Shown: one piece after another, positions 19,228 to 30,032 of the stretch
Position numbering within the stretch: position 1 is the first letter of the stretch
How the letters are laid out: every line of letters starts with the position of its first letter
DNA from: Paulinella micropora
Taxonomy: Eukaryota > Cercozoa > Imbricatea > Euglyphida > Paulinellidae
Assembly: GCA_019918135.1 (NCBI GenBank)
Contig: WBZZ01005554.1
Span: 71,001 to 135,000 of the forward strand
Direction of reading: 5' to 3'
Length of the DNA: 64,000 bases
Notes under the pieces: model-generated
The model's database searches: none
What the model was told of the DNA's origin: nothing
The model's input: only the letters and a program-made list of their open reading frames with translations
Translations under genes and position numbers: made by a program

Positions 19228-20748
19228 ATGCCAGTCCAATACGGAGGAGAACTAGTCCATCAGACTAAGGAACTGCTCACGGGTAAGTATGAGTTGAATA
19301 AGCTTACTAGCCGTGAAGGGTCGGCAAATGTTGCCCTTACTACTGCTGGTGGTATGGAAAGCACATTTGAAATTCCTACCCGCCCTTTGAACCTCGCGAG
19401 GTCAGTGTTGCGATTTACTTACACTCCTACTGCTGCGGGTGGTGCTGGTCGCTACAATCGTATTTTTATGGATTGTCTGTCTATGATTAAAACTATTGAA
19501 CTGAGAAGCAGAAGCGGGCAATATTTATGTAATCTTCAACACGTGAGGAACTACACTAAGGTGATTTGGAAACCTGAAATTAAATATGAAAAATTTATGG
19601 CGCTTGAAAACCACGGAGCTTATGATGATGACAAGAAGACAGGTAATTCTGGTGCTATGCTTCAAAAGTGTAATGCTGGAAAAGTTGAAATTGGAACCGT
19701 AGCGGAAAGAAAGGCTATTACCGATGCGGCAGATGCTGCTGGTCTTAATAAAGCTGCTGTTCAAGCTTACTACAAAGTGCCACTTGTTAATGTTCGTCGC
19801 CACGATGATACCGCTCTCGCTGATAGCACTGCTGGAACTTATAGCCTTGTTGATGTTCCTTTTGAGGAGGCTAAGTATTTTGAAGGTGGGACTAACAATG
19901 GCGCTGACCCTGTTATTCAAGTTAAGTTTCCTTTGGGAATGCTGTTTGGAACAATTTTTGAACTGGATAAGACTATTGGATTTAATGAAATTTTGGATAT
20001 GCGTATTGTGTGGGAAAGCACTGCCCGCACTTCATTCTATGGAACTGATGCGAGTTCTATTTCCACTGGTGCGGCGGCTACTGCTGTTGGTGCTACTGTC
20101 TCTAACCTAAATCTATTCCTTGCTGTGGAGACTGACCCGAATGTTATTTTGGGGGTTCAACAAAAGATTGCTGGTGAAGGCTTCCCATTTAAGATTGAAT
20201 ACCCCATTGCTTGGAAGCAGAACCTTCAAACTGCTCAGCAAAACTATGTCATTAAGATGAACCGCTCGCAGGGTGAGAGAATTCGCCGTATCCATACAGC
20301 AGCCTTCCACAACACTGAGAGTGCCAATACTTCCTTTGATAATAGCAATATGCCTGCTGGTTATGCGCAGGGGCCTCCAATAGTTCAGGCTCAATCAGCA
20401 AAGGTTAGAACATATTACACAACTCTTGATGGAAGTCGCCTCCAACAGTTTGACATTAATACACTTGCTAATGAAGACTATATGCTTCTTAAAGATAAGT
20501 TGAAGGGTAGTGCTATTTTGAATTCTAATGTCTATCATTACAACTGGTTCCACGTGGATGCTTGGGACAACAACCGCCCGCTGTGTGATAAGGATACTGA
20601 CGGCTATGAGGTGAGCGGGTTGAGCCTTGACACTGAGAGACGATATGAGTTCGTTTCAACCACTGCTGGAAACAATCTCAACCATTACACATTCGCTATT
20701 CTTCAACGAAGTGTGCTTGTTAAGGGAATTGAAATTTTGATGTCTTAA
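19228..20748 (+). CDS. major capsid protein, double jelly-roll type (unit B)
   Basis: 506 residues from ATG in CAAAAAAATGCC. The start MPVQYGGELVHQTKELL has no competitor nearby. The sequence is long, beta-rich and Asn/Thr/Ala-rich with few charged runs, and has FEIPTRPLNLARSVLRFTY near residue 50 and GYAQGPPIVQAQ later. Codon use is more GC-balanced than in neighbouring genes, as expected for a highly expressed capsid gene. Length, position after penton and protease, and composition all fit a PLV/virophage major capsid protein. No short diagnostic motif exists, so a structure match would be needed. Confidence 0.7.
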   Translation: MPVQYGGELVHQTKELLTGKYELNKLTSREGSANVALTTAGGMESTFEIPTRPLNLARSVLRFTYTPTAAGGAGRYNRIFMDCLSMIKTIELRSRSGQYLCNLQHVRNYTKVIWKPEIKYEKFMALENHGAYDDDKKTGNSGAMLQKCNAGKVEIGTVAERKAITDAADAAGLNKAAVQAYYKVPLVNVRRHDDTALADSTAGTYSLVDVPFEEAKYFEGGTNNGADPVIQVKFPLGMLFGTIFELDKTIGFNEILDMRIVWESTARTSFYGTDASSISTGAAATAVGATVSNLNLFLAVETDPNVILGVQQKIAGEGFPFKIEYPIAWKQNLQTAQQNYVIKMNRSQGERIRRIHTAAFHNTESANTSFDNSNMPAGYAQGPPIVQAQSAKVRTYYTTLDGSRLQQFDINTLANEDYMLLKDKLKGSAILNSNVYHYNWFHVDAWDNNRPLCDKDTDGYEVSGLSLDTERRYEFVSTTAGNNLNHYTFAILQRSVLVKGIEILMS

Positions 20749-20796
20749 GGTTTTTTATTTTGATAGTTAATTTATTTTTTTTAATAATATAGAACA

Positions 20797-22046
20797 ATGA
20801 GTAATCAACGAAATTTAGTCGCACAAAATCCAGGAGGAGACTTCGTAAATGTCAAAGTCGGATATGATGGATATGTAGGTGGCCAAAATATGAAAACAGC
20901 CTTTGGCGAAAGCTTAACAAGTTCATTAACGCCAGTATTACAGGAAATATTTCCATATACTATCAATACGAGTGTATGGACGAAAACAGAAACAAAATCA
21001 AGTGTGTCATTTTTAAACAATATGGCGGAATTAAAAACAACCGCAGATATTACTTCTAACGCTGTTATGGAAAGCAAAAGAAAAATAAATACAGAACTGG
21101 TATGGGAGTTTTAGCCCGCTTCACTGCCTTATGGAATACTGATGAAGCTAAGGAATATGTATCATTTATTGGTATTGGTGATACCGCACTACAAAATGGT
21201 TTCTACTTTTATAAGGATGGTATATCGGGTGTCTGTATAGCACACGCTAAAGGGGGTGTTGTTTCATATATTCAACAAGCTCAGTGGAATGACCCGTGCG
21301 ATGGAACCAAAGATATGCCCCTATTAGACTGGACGAAGGGAAATGTATTTCAAATTCAATTTCAATATTTGGGCTTTGACGCCATTAAGTTTTCAATTGA
21401 AAATCCAAATACAGGCGAATTCCAGCAAGTCCATATGATTAAGTATGCGAATGCTAACACGGGTGTCAGTCTGCGGAATACAACTCTCCCATTTGTTGCT
21501 CGAATGAGAAATGATGCCGATACAGGAATACAAATATTGAAAACAGCAAGTTGTAGTATGTTTATTGAAGGTTCCAATACTATTAATTCAAGCATATCTA
21601 ACGAAGCGGAAGGAAGTGAGCCAGCAAGCACGACGGAAAGCCCTATTCTCAGCATAAAAAATAAGGCACTTTTCAATAATAGTGCGACTAATTATTCAAT
21701 CGTTTATCCATCTCTAATAAGCATATCAAACGAAGATACCAAAGCTAATATAGTGCGAATTGTGAAAACAACTGGAACACTTACGGCTGAGAACTTCGTC
21801 GATATTGATGCTACAACTTCAATCGTATCAAAGGACGTATCTGCGATGGCTCTCGGTGGTGCCACTATAACAGACGTCATTCTTAAACTTTTTGTTAATG
21901 CTTCTTCTAGCCAGCTTATTGACCTGCGAGCTTATGACATACAACTCTCTCCTGGCGAAAATCTAACATTTTTACAAAAGTCTGTATCTACTGCCGCGAA
22001 TGGAGGAAATGTGAGTGTTATAGTCAATTTCTTAGAAGACCAATAA
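20797..22046 (+). pseudogene. virion structural protein, beta-rich (unit B)
   Basis: The region starts MSNQRNLVAQNPGGDF. The middle reads ARFTALW...FIGIGD...GFYFYKDG...VFQIQFQYLGFDAIKFSIENP, a beta-sandwich-like pattern I associate with virion surface proteins of DNA viruses. The C-terminal half is Ser/Thr/Asn-rich. It follows the major capsid gene. The counterparts are at 2601-3193 (unit A, partial) and, more diverged, 53681-54733 in element D on the other strand. The copy is broken. Whether it is a spike, a vertex or a minor capsid component cannot be told. Confidence 0.6.
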
Positions 22047-22088
22047 TTAATTTTGTAATAATTTTTTCTAATATAATAATATAGTAAT

Positions 22089-22728
22089 ATGTTTTACCGT
22101 CGTAAGTTATACCGCATTGGAGGGCTGCGGTTTCTAACAAAAGCGTCTATCAAATCCCACATAAGGATACTTATAAGCAAGTATGCTGATGGAGAAGTAC
22201 TTAACCCAGAAGATAGCGATTTCGTGCGAGACCTGATAACCCATCACCCAGGTATAAAAGACGGCACCATTGACATTGAAAGTAATCTGACGACCGGAAG
22301 CAAACACTTTCGTGCGAATGGTAAGCCGTTTTCGTGGAATTGCTGCGTTGACCTCATAGGGCTTAGTGAAACAAAAAAAAATGGCTAGAGTGATAAAAGA
22401 TGCGAGCAGGAATACGATAAGACCACAAATACAAGAATATCTGGAGATTATGGCTATTGATGTATTCGTGGAACCACGATACTTATGCGAAATAAGTGGA
22501 GATATATATGAGCGGGTTGATGTTCACGTTGACCATCACTTTGACCTCATACAATTCAAAGATATCCTTAAACAATACCTTGAAGTGAACAGAGAAGTAG
22601 AAGTTGAAGACGGCTTATTGAAAGAACCGCACTTCACTAAGTTTAGCGAATTCCACAAACAGAAAGCAATACTGCGAATAATAAAAAAAGAAATCAATAT
22701 TAGAGGTAAGATGTATCACCTACGATAA
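22089..22728 (+). pseudogene. DUF3223/DCL-like protein (unit B)
   Basis: Counterpart of 3236-3874, nearly identical, with the same AT-rich leader and the same 3' overlap with the ExoX-C-like gene. The copy is broken. Confidence 0.5.
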
Positions 22729-22998
22729 ATACTTTTTCAATTCGTCTTTATTGCTACACCACGGCTGACGGACTAACCATTCAATATATGGCTTATCAAT
22801 CTTGGCGATGTCTTCTATTTTTTTGCCCTTGTATTTGCCGAAATGAAACACGTCTTTTGGTTGAGCATTTCTCATTTCTTCAATCGCATTTATTTCGTCG
22901 TGGATTACCTTTTGGACATCTTCCAGCGAGAAGGATTTTTTTTCGCCTTCAATGGAAAGTTTTTGGAACTTCTCACACAGTCTAGTAAGGGTAGACAT
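22720..22998 (-). CDS. ExoX C-terminal / DUF3820-like small protein (unit B)
   Basis: Counterpart of 3866-4144. 92 residues, nearly identical, with FHFGKYKGKK and IDKPYIEWL retained. It is divergent from the lipase gene across a 54-bp spacer. Confidence 0.65.
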   Translation of the reverse strand: MSTLTRLCEKFQKLSIEGEKKSFSLEDVQKVIHDEINAIEEMRNAQPKDVFHFGKYKGKKIEDIAKIDKPYIEWLVRQPWCSNKDELKKYLS

Positions 22999-23052
22999 AG
23001 TAGGGGGTATATAGTAGGAAGGAAAAAAATTAAATAAATAATAATATACCTC
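22999..23052. promoter_or_regulatory. divergent promoter region (unit B)
   Basis: Repeat of 4145-4198 with TATA-like boxes facing both ways. The role is inferred. Confidence 0.4.
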
Positions 23053-23745
23053 ATGTCCGAGTGGATTGTCTTTGTAAAAGCTTACTCCGCTAAACATGGT
23101 ATAAGCTACGGGGAAGCATTGAAAAAGGCGGGTAAGGCATACAGAAATCAGAAGGGAGGCAGTGCTGAGTTGTCTGAGGATGTCTATTTGTCTTCGTCCG
23201 AACGAAAAGGGGCTGACGGATGGAAGCCGGTCGCCAGCAAAGAAAAATCGACAGTGTACGAAAAAGATGGTAAAGCTATTGTCGCATTCAGAGGAAGTGC
23301 GGATAAGCGGGACCTGCTAACTGACGTCGCATTAGTAAAGGGAGTGTTAAAAAGAACCCCGAGATATAAAGAAGAGCAGAAGCTGGTTGACGAAGTCATA
23401 AAGAAATATGGTAAGGATAATGTAGAGCTTACAGGTCATAGCCTTGGAGGAACGATTGCGAAAGACCTGAGCCGCCAGACGGGGGTAAGGGCGACTACAT
23501 ACAACAAAGGTAGTAGCACGAAGGACCTAATTGAAGGAGTGATTGACCGAGTAGCCACTAGGGTAAACCCGAAAGGAAAGAGGGCGAAGACTGCGAAGCT
23601 GACCACGAACTACCGAACTAAGTACGACCCCGTTTCATTGCTAGGGGCGACGGCGGTAAATACTAAGTTAGTGAAGCCAACGAGGGGTGTTCATACTATT
23701 AGGAGCTTCAAAGGTAAAGGAGCTAAGAAATATATCTATAATTGA
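23053..23745 (+). CDS. class-3-type lipase (unit B)
   Basis: 230 residues, nearly identical to 4199-4888, with GHSLGG retained. It differs from unit A mainly in its last few residues. It ends three bases before the convergent polymerase region. Confidence 0.75.
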   Translation: MSEWIVFVKAYSAKHGISYGEALKKAGKAYRNQKGGSAELSEDVYLSSSERKGADGWKPVASKEKSTVYEKDGKAIVAFRGSADKRDLLTDVALVKGVLKRTPRYKEEQKLVDEVIKKYGKDNVELTGHSLGGTIAKDLSRQTGVRATTYNKGSSTKDLIEGVIDRVATRVNPKGKRAKTAKLTTNYRTKYDPVSLLGATAVNTKLVKPTRGVHTIRSFKGKGAKKYIYN

Positions 23746-23748
23746 GCT

Positions 23749-26700
23749 TCATTTGTGGAAACCGAGCGGGATGCTGTCGTTATCGTTAATAAACTCGCGG
23801 CCTGCCCATTTATTCTCATTAACTTGTTTTTTTATGTTTTGGTTGTGTATTATACTAAAATGCGGGACTTGTTGCTGTTTGCTGTTTCTGTTCATATGTA
23901 TTTTTTTCATTTGGAAATCCTTAACATTTTCAACCGACCCGCCTTTGTCCATCTTATCAAATATAGCGGGGTTGAGTTGCTTAGCCTCCAAGCCTTTACC
24001 CCTAAAGTGGAAGTATCTTTTAACGCCGTTTACCACTTCAATATGAACTCCCTTCGCTATATGCTTTAAGTCGTTCTTGGTCATTCCTTCCGTAAAGGCA
24101 TCCTTCGTTGTAAATTCTAACATATACAATTTCGGAGCTATCCACGAGGCTCTTATAATTTTACATCCATCGCCTAAATCGTCTCCAATACCTCCTAATT
24201 TTGTATTCCCCATATTCTTTACATACTTGGCACATCTCGCGTGGATTTGTAAGCTGTCGGTATCGGTGTAATAGAAGTCGTCCGCGATGCTCCCATTCGG
24301 GTTAGCCTCCTTCATATACTTGTACATAATACGACGGCTGTATGCTAGTATGAATGCTCCGTAGTGTGTCGGCTTGGTTATGCTTTCTTCTAATATCACT
24401 GGATTGCGAGGGAGGCCTGTTAAATACCATAAGTCCTTTCCATCCTTATCGACGAATTTTACTATGTCGGTTATTTGGTTGCGGTTCCAAAATTTCCAGT
24501 ATTCGTCATTGGTGGTTATATACGCTGTTTTTGAAGGAATTGGCTTTTGTATCGTCTTGCCGTATAGACTATTCATAAACAACTTGGCTAGCAAATATTG
24601 CGGGGTACCTTTCTCGGCATGTTCCTTCGCCTTGAACATATCATCTATGTATTTGGCGAAAACTCGTTCTCCGCGGGCTGAGTAGTATCCTTTATGAATG
24701 CTTACCGTATAACCCTCGGCTACCATATCGGTGATATCTACACTCGTCAGCCATTGGTCCTTCATATCTTCTAGTCGCCATTTAAGAGAGCCCATGCGGT
24801 CTCGCTGTCCAATTCTGGAGTGTAGTATATTTTTCGGAGAAATGTAATCAAGGTTATAGATACCGAGTGGAAGGTTTCGCGGGTCGAACGGTCCGATCGT
24901 TTCTATTATGTCGCCAACCATAAACTCGTTTAACATCGCGGTTGGATACAACGATACGACGTCGGCATCTACGAGATAATCGTCTATGTCGTCAAATGTG
25001 GTCTGCTTTTGAAGGTATCGTTCATACTGAGCTGAAATGAACCGCCTCTTAGACGGGTAAGTTCTTCCGCCGATAATCGCTTTTCTAAAGGCTAACTCTT
25101 CCTTTATCTTTGGAAGTCTTACCTCGTGTTTTTTGTGTATGTATTTTTTCCATATATTGAAAGCCAGGCTGGAAGTTGAGAAATATGATGAAATATTGAC
25201 TTTATGTGTGGCGTAGATAGCAGTGTTTATTTTGTCGTATAACTCCTTCAAACCCATAACATCGTTTTTCAAATAGTCTAAGCACTCTTGCCTCGTCTTG
25301 GCGTCCATATCCTCCCATCTGCTGGCTTTCGTATCGTGGTCGAAGTCTCCCTTCATAACGTCGCAGCCCATACTTTCGAGATTAGCTTTTAGACTTCCCT
25401 GAGTGTGCTTACACATATCCCACATCTTAATATTTTCAAACTCTAAACTAATGATAGAGCCGTTATTAATTTTTGACTCTTTAATCTTAATACCTCTTCT
25501 TATTAATTCTTGGTGTATGAAGTAGTGGTCGAAGTTCGCCCCGTTAAACGCGTTGACATACAGAATTGGTTGTTCGTCCTTTTTCTTATTTCTGCTTCGT
25601 TTTAGTGGTTTTACCCATCCCTCCTTTATCTTCTTACCTCGTTCAATGAGAAGGTCGACGAATTTACTTATACAATCTTCGCCTGCTATGTATTGAAAGC
25701 CTTCGCCGCCTTGTGTGTATCCGACTATGTAGCAGTCGTAGATATCGTAGCCGTCTGCTATTTCTTTATTCCTCCAAGTTTCTAAGTCGTAATGAATTAT
25801 GCTGTCGTTGTTGATGCGGTCTTCAGGGTAGAAGTCGGTCAGTAAGCATCTTTTACCATTCTTTTTTAACCGGCTATCTACGAAGTGCTTTCTGTTAAGG
25901 TCGCATGTGTGCTTATTAAGATAAACTCGCAGGCAGTCCTCGCATTTCTTTTTAAACTGTTTTTCTAGTCCATAATAGTGGTTATTTTCTAGAAAGATTA
26001 GTTTGTCAGCCTCTTCGCAGTCATTACTTGTTCGTATGACGTCCTTTGTTATCGCATTTGTTAATTCGTACATTTTACCTTCTTTTATGTACTTGTTTAA
26101 GATTTCGACTGCGATGGAAAACGGTATCGGTGAATTAGGTTCAAGTTTAAACTCGCTTCTAATATCATTACATCTCTTCTTATTCAGCGGGTGAATGTTG
26201 AGTATATCCTTACACAGGAAGAATAAGCAGTTATTGTTTTTACTCGGTGGTGATATCTTTCTCCCCTCTTCAACTCTTTCCCGCTTCTCCTTTTTTCCTT
26301 CATAGCATCCTCCGCCGTTCTCTTGAACAAATACTATTTCAACAAATTTGATATCTCTTTCGTATCCATTCTTGCCCGCTTCTATGTTGCTTATGTTGAA
26401 CTCGTTAAGAGCGTCAATAAACTTGGTGTCATATTCGCGGAGTAAGAAAGAGTTAAATGTTTGCTTTTTGTAATAGTGGTCGTATCTTTCCCCAGGTATG
26501 GTGCTGTATGTTATAGATATATTAACATCGGCATTATTCGTCATACCTCGGCTCCTAGCATTTCTTATAGCTGGTATCAATACTTTCTCTTCCAGTCTGT
26601 CAGTATCGTAGAAACTTATATCAAGGTTTTTAAAATAGTATGTGAGAGAGTTCAAACGATTATTTCTCATAACCTTATAATTGTATGCTCTAAATTCTCG

Positions 26701-26861
26701 TTGCTTCGCTTCCCTTGTCTTAGCCTCTCGGAGATTTGATCTTGTATTGCTACGGATGTTAGATAAAGTTCCCGGCGGTTTCTTTTATCTTTCGTTTCAA
26801 CCTTTCTAAGCTTAGCCTTAGCTTGAAGTAGCTCCACGTGTCTTTTGTTTGGTTTGGACAT
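23749..26861 (-). pseudogene. B-family DNA polymerase, protein-primed type (unit B)
   Basis: Counterpart of 4896-8008 and the more complete copy by eye. The N-terminal part is basic and might include the terminal-protein-like region of protein-primed enzymes. A Cys-rich patch (KKCEDCLRVYLNKHTC) precedes the exonuclease part, where HYDLETW resembles an Exo I acidic motif. VNAFNGANFDHYFI fits Exo II. SLYPTAM, NSLYGK and YTDTDS mark the polymerase domain. The copy is broken, but most of the length is open. Confidence 0.85.
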
Positions 26862-26995
26862 TTTACAGTTATGTATATCTTAGGTAAGATACTTTTTCCA
26901 AAAATAATTAATTAATGTTTTTACCGTTATTATATGGCGCGTATGTCTTTAGATGAAAAATATTTTTACCTGAACCGAAAAAAAATTAAATGGGA

Positions 26996-27194
26996 TTAGA
27001 CCTGTATTTTACTCAGTCTATCTTCCAGCTCGTGTATCTTCCTTTTGTATTCCTCCTAGTTCTTGCTTTTGCTTTAATGCTTTCGCTTTTCTTTCCTCCT
27101 TCAGCCTTTCTTGGTGGCGGTAGTAGTATGCGAGAGCCTTCTCGTTATTTCTCTTTCGTCTTGCTTCTCCTTCGTACAGTTTTGGTCTTGGCAT
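26996..27194 (-). pseudogene. small basic coiled-coil protein (unit B)
   Basis: Counterpart of 8143-8340 in the same position between polymerase and palindrome. The copy is broken. Confidence 0.35.
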
Positions 27195-27251
27195 CTTCTG
27201 TATTATATTATAGTTTATATATTTTTATAAATGTAAAATAATTAATTAAAT

Positions 27252-27454
27252 TATTCCTTTTCTATTCCTTTTCGATTTCTCTCTTTCGTCTATAGCTGTC
27301 TTTTCGAAGAAGGTAAGTACCTTTTTTAGGGGGTCATTTTTTAAGAAAAATGCCCGCCTAAAAAAGGTTATTCAGCCCAAATTCGACATCATACGAAATC
27401 GAAAAGACAGCTATAGACGAAAGAGAGAAATCGAAAAGGAATAGAAAAGGAATA
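27252..27454. repeat. unit B/C boundary: 56-bp inverted repeat with central hairpin
   Basis: Arms 27252-27307 and 27399-27454 are exact reverse complements. The central hairpin (ACCTTTTTTA...TAAAAAAGGT) is cleaner than in the A/B boundary. It lies 18,854 bp from that boundary. Confidence 0.85.
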
Positions 27455-27629
27455 GAACGGGTTTTACGAAAAGTAAAATAGAATTGAACAGCCGTACTTC
27501 GATGCGTCTGAGCGGCGATTTTTGACGCGCTGGCGCACGCGTTTTAGCTTTGTCGTTCGTTTTTGTTGTTTTTGACGCACAAACGCAAAAACGCACAAAA
27601 AGTTGAAAGGCGGAACTAGACACATTAAC

Positions 27630-28595
27630 TTACAAGTCCAAGATTACTTTAGCTTTCTTTTCTCTTTTGCTTGTTCTAATATTACCTTCATCTATATCTT
27701 CTCTCTTTAACTGTTCCTTTGTTTTCTTTTCTTTTGTTATTTCTTTTACTTGTTCTTTTATTTGTTTTTCTTCGTCTACCGGTCTGTCGAACTTAGTTTT
27801 CAATAGTTCCCGGGGGCTGACCAGCTCATCCGAATTTAATATCAACTTGAAACCGGAACGGCCAACGACTGTATAAATTTGTTTGCTGTATTGCTTGCCG
27901 CCTTTAGAAAATAAATTTCTCTTTAGTTCCTTTCTTACCTTGTCGACTTTTTCAAATTCATCAATTAAATGGTCCCGTTGAATACGTTGTTTATTTTTAT
28001 TCACTCCCTTAAATACATCTATCGGCCGGGCTTTAATAGTTCTATGAAACCGCATATTATAAGCGTCTACCATGTCATTAATATAAGTTAGCCAGTCAAA
28101 ATTGCCGTTAGTTTCGAATAGTATGTCCAGCCATCTCCGTATTGTTCTTATAACCCGGTCAACGATAGCAAGCGCTCGATGGTCTCCTATTTCAACTGTC
28201 CGATGGTCGACGTTGTTGTCTCTGAAATAATCTTTAACCGCTCCTTGGTATTCACTCCCGCTGTCTGTTGTAATGGAGACCGGAGTGTACGGTATAGATT
28301 TTAAAGCTAAATAAACTTCTTTCGCCGTTTTGTTTTCAAGTGGTTTAATTATTAAAAATCGACTGTGAGTGTCAATCCAAAACAACATCCAGGCATAACC
28401 TTTATTTCCTTTCTTGTCTTTCAACTTTGACATATCGGCTAGGTCTACGAAAACTTGTTTAAGTGGTTTGTCCGACCATATAGTATTCCATTTATCAGTC
28501 GGTAATCTCTTCTGGTAATGAATTTCTAATGCTTGTTGTTCCTTTCTTTCATCCTCATCCTCCGCACCTCCTGGATTGCTATGTTTGTTGTCCAT
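27630..28595 (-). CDS. retroviral-type (DDE) integrase (unit C)
   Basis: 321 residues, almost identical to 8778-9743. The motifs VFVDLADMSK and SITTDSGSEY are retained. It lies next to the B/C palindrome. Confidence 0.8.
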   Translation of the reverse strand: MDNKHSNPGGAEDEDERKEQQALEIHYQKRLPTDKWNTIWSDKPLKQVFVDLADMSKLKDKKGNKGYAWMLFWIDTHSRFLIIKPLENKTAKEVYLALKSIPYTPVSITTDSGSEYQGAVKDYFRDNNVDHRTVEIGDHRALAIVDRVIRTIRRWLDILFETNGNFDWLTYINDMVDAYNMRFHRTIKARPIDVFKGVNKNKQRIQRDHLIDEFEKVDKVRKELKRNLFSKGGKQYSKQIYTVVGRSGFKLILNSDELVSPRELLKTKFDRPVDEEKQIKEQVKEITKEKKTKEQLKREDIDEGNIRTSKREKKAKVILDL

Positions 28596-28633
28596 CTAAT
28601 ACTTAGTAACACCTAATGCTGTATCCTTATATA

Positions 28634-28864
28634 TTAATCTTTTTTTTTTTCAAGTTCAAAACAGTAATTAGAACAAAACTCATAAGTATAAAATCGGTCG
28701 AAACTGTCATCAATCGCCGTAATCTGTCGGTTCGCTAAACATAAAGTTAGTCCACACACATAGCAACTATTGAAGTCATACATACGATGATTATATAGAT
28801 AGTCCATAATGTGTAAACGAACATCGAGCGGTAAATTTTTTATCTTATTAATTATTTTTTTCAT
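28634..28864 (-). CDS. small F-box-like, Cys-rich protein (unit C)
   Basis: 76 residues starting MKKIINKIKNLPLDVR. The F-box-like core (LPLDVRLHIMDYL) occupies about residues 11-23, then CYVCGLTLC and CSNYCF. Its start codon is only about 11 bp from the divergent basic-protein start, so the two share a promoter. Confidence 0.45.
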   Translation of the reverse strand: MKKIINKIKNLPLDVRLHIMDYLYNHRMYDFNSCYVCGLTLCLANRQITAIDDSFDRFYTYEFCSNYCFELEKKKD

Positions 28865-28875
28865 ATTTACATAAA

Positions 28876-29459
28876 ATGCCGACGGTAAAAGTTATCAGAA
28901 AAAACTGGGGGAAGCTAAGAGACATAAATGTCCTCCAATAAGCAAACTAAAGAAAGAACAGTTGATTAAACTAGTAGAACACTATGGAGTTGATTTAACA
29001 GAAGCACAAAAAAAGAAATTCAAGAAAGCTACACCAAAACCTCCACCGAAGTTTAAAGCACCAGGTAAAAAAGAAACTAATATCAAAGTTAATACTATAA
29101 AGGTAAAGAAACCAGCAAAGAAAACTAAAAAGAAAGAAGTTGTTGGAACGTATGATGAAGAACACAAATTATATCGTCGGCTAGAAGAAAAGGCTGTGAA
29201 GATAAGTGGAGAAATAAAAGAAACTATTAGATCACTTAGGAAAATGCCGACATATGCTGGATCTGACAAAAAATCTATCGATGAACTCAAAAAGAAATAT
29301 CAAAATTTCAAAGAGAAAAAAATTGACAAAATTCTCGACAAAATAGTCAAATTGAAATCAGAAGACACATCATATTATAAACTATTTGATTTCAAACCGC
29401 TGGTTAATTATTCAAAAGAATTAGAAGATAAATTTAAACAACAATATTTAGAACTTTAA
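28876..29459 (+). pseudogene. Lys-rich protein with SAP-like N-terminus (unit C)
   Basis: Counterpart of 10026-10610. The Lys/Pro linker and helical C-terminal half are present. The copy is broken near its beginning, and most of the length is open. Confidence 0.45.
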
Positions 29460-29963
29460 AAACATTTTTGAAATATCATTACTTTCTTTTTTTGACTTTT
29501 CCGGTTGTCCTGCGTAAACATTGACATTAACGCGGCCGGCCTTTTTCCCCCCTTTCTTCGGCTGAGGCTCCTCCTCGCTTTCCTCGCTTTCACTCTCGCT
29601 TTCTTCTAGTTCAGGAAATTTCTTTTTTACCGCTTTCTTCGCCTTCTTCTGTTTGGTCTTCAATTTCATACCCGCAACACGTCGCGCGACGATATCAACG
29701 AAATCCTGTTCAACCTCTTCATCGCTTTCACTGCTTTCCTCGATTGGCTCACCATCTCTGCCATCTATCATATCCCTCGCCAACTGCTTCTTAGCTGTGT
29801 TGTCCATCCGCTGTTCATCGGTCATTTCTTTCACATTCTTAGCCTGTTCCTCCGCTAGGAGTTCCCTCGCCCTCTCAATCTTTCTCTGCTTAGCCTGTTG
29901 CTTCTTTGCCTCCCACCCCTTTTCAAGGTTCTTCATAGCGACCTCTCTATTACCTCTCGGCAT
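29448..29963 (-). CDS. highly charged helical protein (unit C)
   Basis: 171 residues, nearly identical to 10599-11114, with the same alternating acidic and basic blocks and the same 3' overlap with the convergent gene. Confidence 0.5.
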   Translation of the reverse strand: MPRGNREVAMKNLEKGWEAKKQQAKQRKIERARELLAEEQAKNVKEMTDEQRMDNTAKKQLARDMIDGRDGEPIEESSESDEEVEQDFVDIVARRVAGMKLKTKQKKAKKAVKKKFPELEESESESEESEEEPQPKKGGKKAGRVNVNVYAGQPEKSKKESNDISKMFLKF

Positions 29964-30032
29964 TTTATGACTTGATTATATTAATATACAAAATAATATT
30001 ATTTAGTTTTTATTAATTAACAATATATAATA

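Larger units (their letters stand above)
8491..27343. mobile_element. Polinton-like / PLV-like element, unit B (full length)
   Basis: This is the only unit with both boundary palindromes, about 18.85 kb. It encodes a retroviral-type integrase, a B-family DNA polymerase, an FtsK/HerA-type packaging ATPase, an adenain-type cysteine protease, a major capsid protein and a penton: the core gene set of Polintons/Mavericks and related PLVs and virophages. Base composition is AT-rich and unlike the GC-rich Gypsy DNA further right. Several genes are interrupted (roughly ten breaks by eye), so it is a fossil copy. It is flanked head-to-tail by A and C rather than by host DNA. Confidence 0.9.

Noticed and set aside
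22720-23097. Longer 125-residue version of the ExoX-C-like protein, and its copy at 3866-4243
   Set aside because: The extra N-terminus overlaps the lipase start and its promoter; the internal start matches the relative in element D.
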